DNA of 40,649 nt. Source: Acidimicrobiia bacterium (GTDB lineage: Bacteria; Actinomycetota; Acidimicrobiia; Acidimicrobiales; Bin134). Both the position numbers and the translations under genes were made by a program. Below are positions 15,988 to 24,302 of the stretch, piece by piece; position 1 is the stretch's first letter; every line of letters starts with the position of its first letter. A model generated the notes under the pieces. That model was not told the origin of the DNA and did no database searches. It saw nothing but the letters and a program-made list of their open reading frames with translations. Where the stretch lies: the NCBI GenBank assembly GCA_022822265.1, contig JAJECA010000054.1:1-40649 (forward strand). Direction: 5' to 3'.

Positions 15988-16962
15988 CGGGATCACCTCG
16001 GTGCCGAATCGCTCTAGCTGCGCGAGGGCGTGAGCATGGTCGTATCCGGGCCACTGCGGCTTGTAGACGAAGTGGGAGTGCTCCACCTGAGCCATGAGCT
16101 GAGAGAGCCCCTCCGCCACCTCGGATGGGCTGCCCAGCACGAAACGGTTGTCCAGCCAATCGCTCTTGCCGATGCCGTCGTCAACGTCAAGCCCCCAAGA
16201 GCGGTACGTGCCATAGCGCGACGACGCCCCTGCGGCCACCGCTGCTTCGGCCTCCGCGGGGCTGTCGGCGATATAGACCTCCCGGCGCACCGGGATGGCG
16301 GCCTGCGCCCGGTTGCCGTGAGCCGCTCGCTCTTCCAGATAGGCCTGGTAGAGGTGGATGAGCTCTCGGTGGGTGGGGAACGGCGCGGCATACCAAGCAT
16401 CACCCACCCGGGCAGCCCGTCGTACCGACGGCTCCACCTGGGCCCCGACCCAGATCGGGGGATGCGGCTGCTGGACCGGCAGCGTGGACACCTCCACGTT
16501 GTCGAGCCGGAAGAACCGGCCCTTATGGGTCACTGGCTGGCCGGTCCACAGCGCTCGGATGATGTCCACCGCCTCCTCGAACCGCTCAGTTCGGGTGGTG
16601 CGGTCGATGCCGAAGGCGTCGAACTCATCCTGGCTGTAGCCGATTCCCACCCCCATGATCGCCCGCCCACCGGTTACCGCGTCCATGGTGGCGATCTCCT
16701 CGGCGATGGTCAGGGGATGGTGCAGGGGCAGCAGCAGAATGCCGGTGGCGACGCTGACCGACGGGAATTGCATGGCCACCGAGGTCAAATACGGGATGGG
16801 CTGGAGGTAGCGCAGCGTCGGGGCCGCGAAGTGCTGGCCCGCCACCACTAAGTCGAACCCATGATCAACGGCCACGGAGATCAACTCGTGGTGCTCGGCG
16901 ATCTGCTGGTGCGCGGGCACCGACCGGCCGTGAACCGAAGTCAGGAGCAGGCCGAATCTCAC
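15973..16962 (-). CDS. LLM class oxidoreductase (F420-dependent type likely)
   Basis: Luciferase-like oxidoreductase of 329 aa, a paralogue of the one at 11696-12775. It shares PHPPIWVGA, a RRAARVGDAW segment, and the closing KPQWP and EVIPL segments. The VRFGLLLTSVHG start at GTG 16962 fits the first barrel strand; ATG 17037 would add 25 residues lacking family character and leave only five bases before the divergent gene. GILLLPLHHPLTIAEE and GVGIGYSQDEFDAFG are typical cofactor-region strands. It is a single-gene leftward unit that converges on the CoA-transferase with a 15-base stop overlap. The cofactor is probably F420 or FMN. The substrate presumably belongs to the same pathway. Confidence 0.87.
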   Translation of the reverse strand: MRFGLLLTSVHGRSVPAHQQIAEHHELISVAVDHGFDLVVAGQHFAAPTLRYLQPIPYLTSVAMQFPSVSVATGILLLPLHHPLTIAEEIATMDAVTGGRAIMGVGIGYSQDEFDAFGIDRTTRTERFEEAVDIIRALWTGQPVTHKGRFFRLDNVEVSTLPVQQPHPPIWVGAQVEPSVRRAARVGDAWYAAPFPTHRELIHLYQAYLEERAAHGNRAQAAIPVRREVYIADSPAEAEAAVAAGASSRYGTYRSWGLDVDDGIGKSDWLDNRFVLGSPSEVAEGLSQLMAQVEHSHFVYKPQWPGYDHAHALAQLERFGTEVIPLLSG

Positions 16963-17042
16963 CGGACCATCTTGGTTCAACGACACCGCGGTGTGCCGGA
17001 CCCATGTTGCCGCCGAGCCGGGGCCGTCACTAGACATTCGCC

Positions 17043-18227
17043 ATGCGACGGCTTGCTATTCGACTGCTTGGTGCGTTTCGACGGATATCCCTTCTTATTC
17101 GGAAGATGCGAGGCAAGACGCTCGATGATGTGGCTGAACAGCGGGTGGTGAGCGGCAAGGCGTGGGAGGAGTTCTGCGATTCCTTGAAGGCAGCGGGGGC
17201 GGCGATGAACTTCCCGGGCGCGCCGCGCGATCCCTTTAACCAAGCCGAGGGTTACCGGCACCTGAGCCGGCTCGCCCGAGCCGGGCTTATGGCGTTCATC
17301 GAGCATGCCGACCCCAAGGCGCCGGTGATGCACCGGGTGGCCAATGAGACCACCAAGCTGGGCGCCGACAACCCCGACAACTACTACTACACCGCCGCGT
17401 TGGACGGCAGCTACGACTACAAGATCACCGGGCGGCGCAACAACATCGCCTACCTGAGCATAGGAACCCAATCGGGCAACTACGGCCAGGGCGGCGGCCT
17501 GCCCCCCACAGGGCATATCGAAGCCGACCAGATCGAGATGGACGCCGACGGGTGTTTCGAGCTGATCCTGAGCAGCACCCCCCAAGAGGGCAACTGGCTG
17601 CCGATGACCCCCGAGACCGGCACATTGGTGGTGCGCCAGACCTTTGCCGACCGCAGCACGGAGATACCCGCCGAGCTGTCCATCGAGCGCATCAACTGCG
17701 CCCCCGAAGAGCGCCAACCCTCACACCTCACCCCCAAGGCCTTGGACGACGGGTTGAAGAACGTCGGGGCGCTGGTGATGGGCGCGCCGCTGCTGTTCAC
17801 CAAATGGGCCCGTGATTTCTCCAAGCACAGCAACGAGCTTCCCCAGTTCGACCCGGACGTGTCACTGAACGCCGGGGGCGACCCCAACATCACCTATTAC
17901 CACAGCCACTGGGCGCTGGGGCCCCACGAGGCCCTGGTGATCGAGGCCACTCCCCCGGAATGCGAGTACTGGAATTTCCAGCTCAGCAACTACTGGATGG
18001 AGTCGCTGGACTATCGCCACTTCACCATCCACACCAACAGCCATCTGGCCCATTGTGAAGCCGATGGGTCGGTGCGCCTGATCGTGGCCCATGAGGATCC
18101 CGGCCTGCCCAACTGGATCGACACCGCAGGCCACTCGCTCGGCACCATGTCGTTCCGATGGGTGCGGGCCGCCGAGACTCCCCAGCCGCAGTGCCGGGTG
18201 GTGCCGTTGAGCAGCTTGCGAGACTAG
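17043..18227 (+). CDS. DUF1214 domain protein
   Basis: Protein of 394 aa. The C-terminal half holds DUF1214, recognised by the YWNFQLSNYWMESLDYRH segment near residue 305 and by HEDPGLPNWIDTAGH near residue 350. The N-terminal half (GKAWEEFCDSLKAAGA, then a YYYTAALDGSYDYKITG strand) is the usual DUF1254/1214-like beta-rich region. No enzymatic function is established for the family, although it is frequent next to sulfotransferase genes in mycobacteria and relatives, as here. The basic N-terminus (residues 1-21) is odd; ATG 17106 gives a more ordinary start. It is followed after four bases by the sulfotransferase, so they form one transcript. Confidence 0.82.
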   Translation: MRRLAIRLLGAFRRISLLIRKMRGKTLDDVAEQRVVSGKAWEEFCDSLKAAGAAMNFPGAPRDPFNQAEGYRHLSRLARAGLMAFIEHADPKAPVMHRVANETTKLGADNPDNYYYTAALDGSYDYKITGRRNNIAYLSIGTQSGNYGQGGGLPPTGHIEADQIEMDADGCFELILSSTPQEGNWLPMTPETGTLVVRQTFADRSTEIPAELSIERINCAPEERQPSHLTPKALDDGLKNVGALVMGAPLLFTKWARDFSKHSNELPQFDPDVSLNAGGDPNITYYHSHWALGPHEALVIEATPPECEYWNFQLSNYWMESLDYRHFTIHTNSHLAHCEADGSVRLIVAHEDPGLPNWIDTAGHSLGTMSFRWVRAAETPQPQCRVVPLSSLRD

Positions 18228-18231
18228 CGGC

Positions 18232-19473
18232 TTGACGTCCACCGACTATCAGAATCCCTATCGGCCGATCCCGATCCGGGCCGTCAATCGGCTCGGTCGC
18301 GCCGGCCAGCGCCTCGGGCTCGCCGAGCGCTTGGATGTCGACAAGCTGGTCAAGCACGCGAAACGCAAGACCGGGCTCTCCGACTTCGGCGACGACAGGC
18401 ACTTGGAGGCGTTGCAAGTGCTCGTGGATTCGATCAACGACGAAGCTCGACTTACTCCAACCGGCCTGATTGTTCAGAAATCGAGGCTGGCTGGCGCACT
18501 GGTTCAGCGCTTGCGGATCCAGGACCTGCTCAAGCGGCATCCCGAGATCGACGACACCGACCTCGGCACCGTCATCATGATCACCGGCTTGCAGCGCACC
18601 GGGACCACACTGCTGCACCGCCTGCTGTATTCCCACCCGGAAATCCGGGGCATCTCCGGCAATGAAGCGCTGCTGCCGGTGCCGGCCTCCGAAGTCGCCC
18701 AGCGCGCCGAGCGGTCCCGCAAGCGACGGGCGGTGCTGGCCGAGCGGACGATCTCCTACTTGGCCCCCGACTTCATGGCGGTCCATCCCATCGACCGCGA
18801 CCAGCCCGAAGAAGACGTGCTGCTCCTCGATCTCAATTTCATGAGCCAGTCCGCCGAAGCCATATTGCACGTGCCGAGCTATTCCCGTTGGCTGGCAGAC
18901 CAGGACCATACTCAGACCTACCAGTACTTTCTCCGGGTTCTGAAGGTGCTGACCTGGCAGCAACCGACCAGCGCCTGGGTGCTCAAGACTCCCCACCACC
19001 TGGAGTACCTGGATGTCTTCCTCAAGGTATTCGATGGCTCGACGGTGGTGCAGACCCACCGCGATCCCCGCGTAGCGGTCACCTCCTTTTGCAGCATGGT
19101 GGCCCACGGCCGGGGCATGTTCAGCGATCACGTGGACCCAACCGAAATCGGACACCACTGGTGCCACAAGACCCATCGCATGGTCCAGTGGGCCATGAAG
19201 ACCCGAGCCGAGGCGCCAAGCGAGCGATTCGTGGATGTCTCCTACTACGACTTGGTGCGCGACCCGATTGCCCAGCTCCAACGGATCTACGAGGTGGCGG
19301 GAATCGACTTCAGCGACGAGGCCAGGGCGCTGGCCGAGCAGTACATTGCGGCGAACCCGCAGAATCGCTTCGGAAAGCACGACTACCGACTCGAGCACTT
19401 CGGGCTGAGCGAGCCGGTAATGGACGAGACCTTCGCAGCGTACCGAGAGGCCTATGCGATTCCCTTCGAATAG
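18232..19473 (+). CDS. PAPS-dependent sulfotransferase family protein
   Basis: Cytosolic sulfotransferase-fold protein of 413 aa with a TTG start four bases after DUF1214. The 5'-phosphosulfate-binding loop is GLQRTGTTLLHR (119-130) and the 3'-phosphate-binding segment is THRDPRVAVTSF (about 276-287). The intervening KTPHHLEYL element is typical of the actinobacterial Stf-like subgroup. It would move a sulfuryl group from PAPS to an alcohol, sterol, lipid or xenobiotic, or, as in some subgroup members, act on an unknown acceptor. No PAPS-synthesis genes are in the window. A 12-base tandem duplication spans its stop codon. Confidence 0.88.
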   Translation: MTSTDYQNPYRPIPIRAVNRLGRAGQRLGLAERLDVDKLVKHAKRKTGLSDFGDDRHLEALQVLVDSINDEARLTPTGLIVQKSRLAGALVQRLRIQDLLKRHPEIDDTDLGTVIMITGLQRTGTTLLHRLLYSHPEIRGISGNEALLPVPASEVAQRAERSRKRRAVLAERTISYLAPDFMAVHPIDRDQPEEDVLLLDLNFMSQSAEAILHVPSYSRWLADQDHTQTYQYFLRVLKVLTWQQPTSAWVLKTPHHLEYLDVFLKVFDGSTVVQTHRDPRVAVTSFCSMVAHGRGMFSDHVDPTEIGHHWCHKTHRMVQWAMKTRAEAPSERFVDVSYYDLVRDPIAQLQRIYEVAGIDFSDEARALAEQYIAANPQNRFGKHDYRLEHFGLSEPVMDETFAAYREAYAIPFE

Positions 19474-19490
19474 GCCCTTTCGAATAGGCC
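19465..19490. repeat. 12-base tandem direct repeat across a stop codon
   Basis: TTCGAATAGGCC occurs at 19465-19476 and again at 19479-19490, a 14-base period. The first copy contains the sulfotransferase stop (TTC GAA TAG). It looks like a recent slippage duplication in the 63-base gap before the SDR gene. Confidence 0.8.
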
Positions 19491-19536
19491 AAACGAACCT
19501 GCGAAGCGGCCATCCAACAACGATGTACCGTTGGCC

Positions 19537-20535
19537 ATGAGCCGAGCACCAAAGAAGCGCACGGTGGTCAACGCGATCACCGGGGCTGTTCGCGACTTCC
19601 GCAATCTGAAGTCGCCTGATCTCGAACCGGTTCCCGACGACGTGCGGATCGACGGCAAGACATGCCTGGTAACGGGAGCCAACAGCGGATTGGGCCGGGC
19701 GGCGGCCATCGAGCTGGCTCGGCGGGGCGGCAACATGATCTTGGCCTGCCGCCCCGGCCACAACGAGACCTGCGATGAGATCAAAGAGGCGTCGGGTTCG
19801 GAGACCGTGGAGATGGTGGAGGTGGACCTGGCCGATGTCCGCTCGGTGCATCACTGCTGCGACGAGCTGCAACTGAGAGGCATTAAGATCGACATCGCGC
19901 TCATGAACGCGGGCCTTATGACGCCCACCGCGAGGGAGACCCCTCAGGGGTACGACACCATGTTCGCCGTCCACTTCTTGTCCAAGCGGGTGATGATCGA
20001 CCGGTGGATCAATGACGGCGTCATCAGCCCCGCCGGCACCGGCGACGAGCTTCCGAGAATCGTGTTCGTCTCGTCGGAATCGCACCGGTCCAGTGAGGCC
20101 ATCGAATTCGACAACCTCGGAGAATTCGCCGAATACGGAATCAAGGAGAGCATGCGGCACTACGGGCTCAGCAAGCTGGTGTTGAGCACTTACGCCACCG
20201 AGCTGTCGCGCCGCCTGAACCCCGGCGAGAACACGGAGGTGGCCGTGCATGCACTGTGCCCTGGCGGCGTGTCCACCAAGATCGCCCGCGACGCGCCCGC
20301 GCTGCTGAAGCCAATAGTCAACCCGGCGCTGCGGCTGTTCTTCCGGTCCCCCGAGAAGGCCATCGCACCGATCATCTATCTCTGCTGCGCGCCAGAAGCA
20401 GGAGCGGCCACCGGGATGTACCTCCACCTGATGAATCGCAAGGCGGTTTCAGACAGCGCCGCCGACCCTGACAACGGGTCCAGGCTGTGGGACGCCAGCG
20501 AACAAATGGTGGTGAAATCCCGGGACGCCACCTGA
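19537..20535 (+). CDS. SDR family oxidoreductase (retinol-dehydrogenase-like)
   Basis: Short-chain dehydrogenase of 332 aa, longer than classical SDRs, with a leading region (residues 1-45) before the Rossmann fold. Motifs are TGANSGLG near residues 48-55, the LMNAG element near residue 126, catalytic Ser in FVSSESH, and Tyr-Lys in YGLSK near residue 210. PGGVSTKI marks the cofactor loop. Similarity is to the retinol dehydrogenase or protochlorophyllide reductase-like branch. ATG 19537 was preferred over the TTG two codons upstream. It is probably the third gene of the DUF1214-sulfotransferase unit. It ends 24 bases from the convergent rapZ gene. Likely oxidation of a bulky alcohol; substrate unknown. 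Confidence 0.88.
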   Translation: MSRAPKKRTVVNAITGAVRDFRNLKSPDLEPVPDDVRIDGKTCLVTGANSGLGRAAAIELARRGGNMILACRPGHNETCDEIKEASGSETVEMVEVDLADVRSVHHCCDELQLRGIKIDIALMNAGLMTPTARETPQGYDTMFAVHFLSKRVMIDRWINDGVISPAGTGDELPRIVFVSSESHRSSEAIEFDNLGEFAEYGIKESMRHYGLSKLVLSTYATELSRRLNPGENTEVAVHALCPGGVSTKIARDAPALLKPIVNPALRLFFRSPEKAIAPIIYLCCAPEAGAATGMYLHLMNRKAVSDSAADPDNGSRLWDASEQMVVKSRDAT

Positions 20536-20559
20536 ACCCTTTGCTGCTGCCTCTCCGGG

Positions 20560-21432
20560 CTATTTGTCGATGTCTCGGTGGACGACGAGCGGGCGGACGC
20601 CGAGATCCGTGCTCTCGATGAGTCGGCGGCTTATGTCCTCGGCCACAAACACCGAGCGGTGGTGGCCCCCGGTGCAGCCGAAGGCGATGGTGAGATACGA
20701 CTTGCCCTCCCGCACATAGGCGGGTACCAACATCGTCAACAGGTCCTCGGTCTTTTGAAGGAAGGTCTCAGCCATGGGCTGGCCGTTGAGCAGGAAGTCC
20801 CTCACTGCCTCGTCTTGACCGGTGAGCGGGCGAAGCTCCTCCACCCAGTGGGGATTGGGCAGAAAACGGCAATCCAACACCAGATCGGCGTCGAGCGGGA
20901 TGCCGTGCTTGAAGCCGAACGACATGATTCGAGTGGTCATCGACTCCGGGCCGGCGTCCAGCTCGAACACCTCGTCGATGAAGTGGTTTAGCTGGTAGAT
21001 GCTGTACTCGGAGGTGTCCACCACCACGTCGGCCTGGCTGCGCAGGTTCACCAGAGCCTCCCGCTCGGCCTCGATGGCGTCGGATACCCCCATCGGAGGG
21101 ACGCTGGAGAAGGGATGGCGGCGCTTTGTGCTCTCGAATCTCTTCACCAGCTCCGGAGTTGAAGCGTCGAGAAAGAGGATGCGCACCGATCCTTGAGCTG
21201 ATTCCTTGAGCTCGACCAGCGCGGGGGCCACATCCTCGTAATAGAGGTTCAGCCCCAGCACCAGACCCACTCGGGAAATGCCGCTGTCGGGGGCATCGGC
21301 AAACTCCCGCACCTTGGGCACCAGTGCGGGGGGCAGGTTGTCCACCACGTACCAACCCAGGTCTTCAAAATGGTTGGCAGCCTGCGACCGGCCCGCTCCC
21401 GACATCCCGGTGATCACCACGAACTCGGCCAC
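20560..21432 (-). CDS. rapZ: RapZ/YvcJ family nucleotide-binding protein
   Basis: Protein of 290 aa, the standard RapZ length. The P-loop reads GMSGAGRSQA (residues 9-18), with Arg in place of the Walker Lys, as known in actinobacterial homologues. It is followed by the diagnostic LGWYVVDNLPP. The C-terminal domain contains AFGCTGGHHRSVFVAE near residue 250, the substrate-binding signature. In Escherichia coli RapZ controls glmZ small RNA and cell-wall precursor supply; in Gram-positives the role is less clear, with links to GTP/ATP binding and envelope control. It is the third gene of a leftward uvrC-methyltransferase-rapZ unit, 47 bases after the methyltransferase. The usual yvcK and whiA followers are absent. 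Confidence 0.93.
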   Translation of the reverse strand: MAEFVVITGMSGAGRSQAANHFEDLGWYVVDNLPPALVPKVREFADAPDSGISRVGLVLGLNLYYEDVAPALVELKESAQGSVRILFLDASTPELVKRFESTKRRHPFSSVPPMGVSDAIEAEREALVNLRSQADVVVDTSEYSIYQLNHFIDEVFELDAGPESMTTRIMSFGFKHGIPLDADLVLDCRFLPNPHWVEELRPLTGQDEAVRDFLLNGQPMAETFLQKTEDLLTMLVPAYVREGKSYLTIAFGCTGGHHRSVFVAEDISRRLIESTDLGVRPLVVHRDIDK

Positions 21433-21479
21433 GACCTCAGGCTAATGGCCGGAATGAGGCTGCTCCTGCTCTTGTCGGG

Positions 21480-22223
21480 TCAAAGTCCTTTGCGGCAGAC
21501 CAGCACCAGCAGTCGGGGAATGGTTACGGCTTGGGGGTATTCAGGGGCGGCGGCCAAGAATCCGGGGGGCGGTGCCGGTTCCAGCATTCGTTCAATGGCC
21601 AGCCCTGCATCCCGCAGAGCGTTCACATAGCGGCTCAGCGGGCGGTGTACGAATGGCAGAAACACGTCCTTTTGCACTTCCTCAACCATCACACTCTCTT
21701 GAAGGTATGCGCCGATACGCCAGTACTGCTCGGGCGGGTCGAGGATGTGGTCGTCGATCCAGCCGCTGTCGGGGGTTTGAATCAGCGGATGGTTCAGGAA
21801 CAGCAGGAACCGCCCGCCGTCGCGCAGCATCCGGGATGCTTCGGCCACCGCGGCGTCCATGGCCTCGATGTGCTCGAACACCAAGCATGCCACTGCGGCG
21901 TCGAATTTCCGGTCCGCCAGGGGCAGCGCCTCGGCCCGTGCCCGCACGTAGGCCGGTCCTCCGCCGCGACTGACAGCCTCGCCCACCTGGGCCCGAGTGG
22001 GGTCGATCCCCACCACTAGAGTCGCGCCCTGGTTTGCGGCCACACGGGATAGCTGGCCTTCGCCGGCCCCCACGTCCAACACCCGGTCGTATCCGGCCAG
22101 GAGCTCTGTGGCCAGCGGGACTATCAACTCGGCGTATTCCGGGTCGGCTCCGTCGGTGCACAGTGCCTGCCACCAATCGGCGTGGCGCTCCCAGAGATTC
22201 TCGTCGGACCGCTCTAGGGTCAT
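21480..22223 (-). CDS. Class I SAM-dependent methyltransferase
   Basis: Protein of 247 aa of the Methyltransf_11 type. Motif I is VLDVGAGEGQLSRV (about 48-61) with the acidic end of strand 2 at VVGIDP. LVFEHIEAM near residue 115 and the MLRDGGRFLLF segment complete the SAM fold. The C-terminal 80 residues are rich in Trp, Pro and aromatic residues and probably form the substrate cap. It overlaps the uvrC stop by four bases and precedes rapZ. The substrate is not identifiable. Its insertion between uvrC and rapZ departs from the common uvrC-rapZ adjacency and may be lineage specific. Confidence 0.87.
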   Translation of the reverse strand: MTLERSDENLWERHADWWQALCTDGADPEYAELIVPLATELLAGYDRVLDVGAGEGQLSRVAANQGATLVVGIDPTRAQVGEAVSRGGGPAYVRARAEALPLADRKFDAAVACLVFEHIEAMDAAVAEASRMLRDGGRFLLFLNHPLIQTPDSGWIDDHILDPPEQYWRIGAYLQESVMVEEVQKDVFLPFVHRPLSRYVNALRDAGLAIERMLEPAPPPGFLAAAPEYPQAVTIPRLLVLVCRKGL

Positions 22224-24079
22224 TGCGGGCCGTGGAGCTTTTCGTAAATCGAAGAGGCCACCGCATCAGGGAGCCAGGTGAGGGCCAGCAGGTCGTTGAG
22301 CGACGCCCGCTCCACTGCCCGCACTCCGCCCATCTCCTTCACCAGCCGGGCTCGCCGCGTGGGGCCGAGTCCGGAGATGCCGTCTAGCGAGGATCGGGTC
22401 ATCCGCTTGCCCCTCAGCTGGCGGTGGTAGTCGTTGGCAAAGCGGTGGCTCTCGTCCCGAATGCGCTGGAGCAGGTAAAGGCTCTCCGACGGCCGGGGGA
22501 TCTCAACCGGGGCAGGCTGGCCGGGCACGAAGACCTGCTCGAACTCCTTGGCCAACCCGGCCGGGAAGATCTCCCCATCGAGGCCCAGCTCGGCCAGCAC
22601 CCGCTCAGCCACACCCAGTTGCCCCTTGCCGCCGTCCACCACCAGAAGCTGGGGCGGGTAGGCGAACCTCCCTCGCTCCTCCACCGGGCGGTCCCGCTCC
22701 TCCAAGTAGTTGGTGAGCCGCCGGGTGAGCACCTCTTCCATGGCGGCGTAGTCGTCGTTGCCGTCCACCGTGCGCACCTTGAACCGGCGGTACTCCGACT
22801 TGCGGGGCAGCCCGTCCTCCATCACCACCATCGAGCCCACGTAGTCGGACCCCTGGAGGTGACTCATGTCGTAGCACTCGATCCGCAGGGGGGCCTCGGG
22901 CAGGCCCAGACACTCTTGGAGGTCGTTTAGGGCCCGGGCTCTGCTGTTGTGGTCGGTGCTGCGCTTGAGCCGATGGCGGGCGAACGCGTCGGCCGCGTTG
23001 CGGGCCACTGTCTCCTGGAGCTTGCGCTTGGCCCCCCGCTGGGGCACCGAAATAGCCACCTTTGACCCCCGCTGTTCGCGCAGCCACTCCTCGTAGAGGC
23101 CCTGGTTGTGCGGCAGGTTTGGAACCAGCACCTGTTTGGGGCTGCCCAGCGGATTCTCCTCGAAATACAGCCGCTCCAGCACCCGGCTCACCAGCTCGTC
23201 GCGGCTCAGGTCACCGGCCTTGTCCACAATGAAGCCCCGGCGGCCCATAACCCGGCCCTTGCGGACGTAAAACACCTGGCAGGCCGCCTCCAACTCGTCG
23301 TCCACTAGGCCCACCACGTCGTAATCCTCGGAACGGGCCCCAACCATTTCTTGGCCTTCAATGGCCTTGCGCACACTGGCCAGACGGTCACGGCATCGGG
23401 CGGCCTGCTCAAACTCCAGGGCAGCCGAGGCCTGGGCCATATCTTCTTCCAGCCGCTTCACCACCTCGTCGGTGTCTCCCCCGAGGAAGGCCAGCAAGTC
23501 GTCGAGCATCTCGTCGTAGTGCTCCCGCTCCACCTCGCCCACGCACGGCCCGGCGCACTTCTCGATGTGATGCAGCAGACACGGCCGGCCCAACCGGGCG
23601 TGGTGGTTGAACTTGTTATCGCTGCACGTGCGGATGGGGAACGTGCGCAGGAGCTGGTCGAGGGTCTCCCGAATGGCGTAAGCGTGGCCGTAGGGGCCGA
23701 AATAGCGGTTGCCCTTGCGCTTGCGGCCCCGGATGACCATGGCCCGAGGCCACTCGTCCACCATGGTCACGCACAAGAACGGGTAGCTCTTGTCGTCGCG
23801 GTAGCGGACGTTGAACCGGGGCTGGTGCTGCTGAATGAGGCTGTACTCCAGCATCAGCGCCTCCACCTCGGTGTCCACCTGAATCCACTCCACCGATTCG
23901 GCCTCGGCCACCATCTGGGCGGTGCGGGGAGCCAGGTGGGCCGGGTTCTGGAAGTAGCTGCCCAGCCGAGACCGCAAGCTCTTGGCTTTGCCCACGTAGA
24001 TGAGCCGTCCGTGCCGGTCTTTGAACTGGTACGAACCCGCGGCGTCGGGGATGGTGCCGGGAGGCGGGCGGTTCAACAT
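22220..24079 (-). CDS. uvrC: Excinuclease ABC subunit C
   Basis: Performs the dual incision at lesions recognised by UvrA and UvrB. The 619-aa length is normal. The GIY-YIG nuclease domain at the N-terminus shows AAGSYQFKD and YVGKAKSLRSRLGSYF (residues about 14-45). The UVR motif (LEEDMAQASAALEFEQAA) is near residue 210. The RNase H-like endonuclease part is in the second half (ECYDMSHLQGSDYVGSMV and LLVVDGGKGQLG). The C-terminus carries helix-hairpin-helix motifs (LDGISGLGPTRRARL). It is the first gene of a leftward operon and diverges from nadA. No SOS-type palindrome was found upstream. Confidence 0.97.
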   Translation of the reverse strand: MLNRPPPGTIPDAAGSYQFKDRHGRLIYVGKAKSLRSRLGSYFQNPAHLAPRTAQMVAEAESVEWIQVDTEVEALMLEYSLIQQHQPRFNVRYRDDKSYPFLCVTMVDEWPRAMVIRGRKRKGNRYFGPYGHAYAIRETLDQLLRTFPIRTCSDNKFNHHARLGRPCLLHHIEKCAGPCVGEVEREHYDEMLDDLLAFLGGDTDEVVKRLEEDMAQASAALEFEQAARCRDRLASVRKAIEGQEMVGARSEDYDVVGLVDDELEAACQVFYVRKGRVMGRRGFIVDKAGDLSRDELVSRVLERLYFEENPLGSPKQVLVPNLPHNQGLYEEWLREQRGSKVAISVPQRGAKRKLQETVARNAADAFARHRLKRSTDHNSRARALNDLQECLGLPEAPLRIECYDMSHLQGSDYVGSMVVMEDGLPRKSEYRRFKVRTVDGNDDYAAMEEVLTRRLTNYLEERDRPVEERGRFAYPPQLLVVDGGKGQLGVAERVLAELGLDGEIFPAGLAKEFEQVFVPGQPAPVEIPRPSESLYLLQRIRDESHRFANDYHRQLRGKRMTRSSLDGISGLGPTRRARLVKEMGGVRAVERASLNDLLALTWLPDAVASSIYEKLHGPQ

Positions 24080-24302
24080 CTGCTTCTCATCCTACGAGCC
24101 GAGCAGCCTTCGCCTGCCTTCCCGCGGGGGCTCGACTTCTCCTTTTCTTTCGACCATTGACGCGGATATGATTTCTACCCACGCTGGCCGGGTATCCAGC
24201 GACATATCGAACTCTGAGGCCGACATCCCCGTGGCGAGGCGACCCGGCTGTCCCCACCGGCTGCTAATTGGAGTTCCCGTACCTCACGGAGGTTCCCAAA
24301 AC
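24080..24302. other. 223-base divergent intergenic region, uvrC/nadA
   Basis: This is the longest unassigned gap in the window. It must hold promoters for uvrC (leftward) and nadA (rightward). A TTGACG and a TATGAT occur near 24157-24172 but only a few bases apart, too close to be one promoter. A GGAGG (about 24288-24292) precedes the nadA ATG by ten bases and is a credible ribosome binding site. The frame is open through this gap into nadA, but no earlier start matches the NadA family. No riboswitch or terminator hairpin was recognised. Confidence 0.5.

Noticed and set aside
18022..20427. 801-aa minus-strand frame
   Set aside because: Antisense to the sulfotransferase and SDR genes, both of which have clear motifs; no motif in the antisense frame.
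24150..24180. TTGACG and TATGAT as a nadA promoter
   Set aside because: The hexamers are only a few bases apart, far from the 16-18 base spacing needed.
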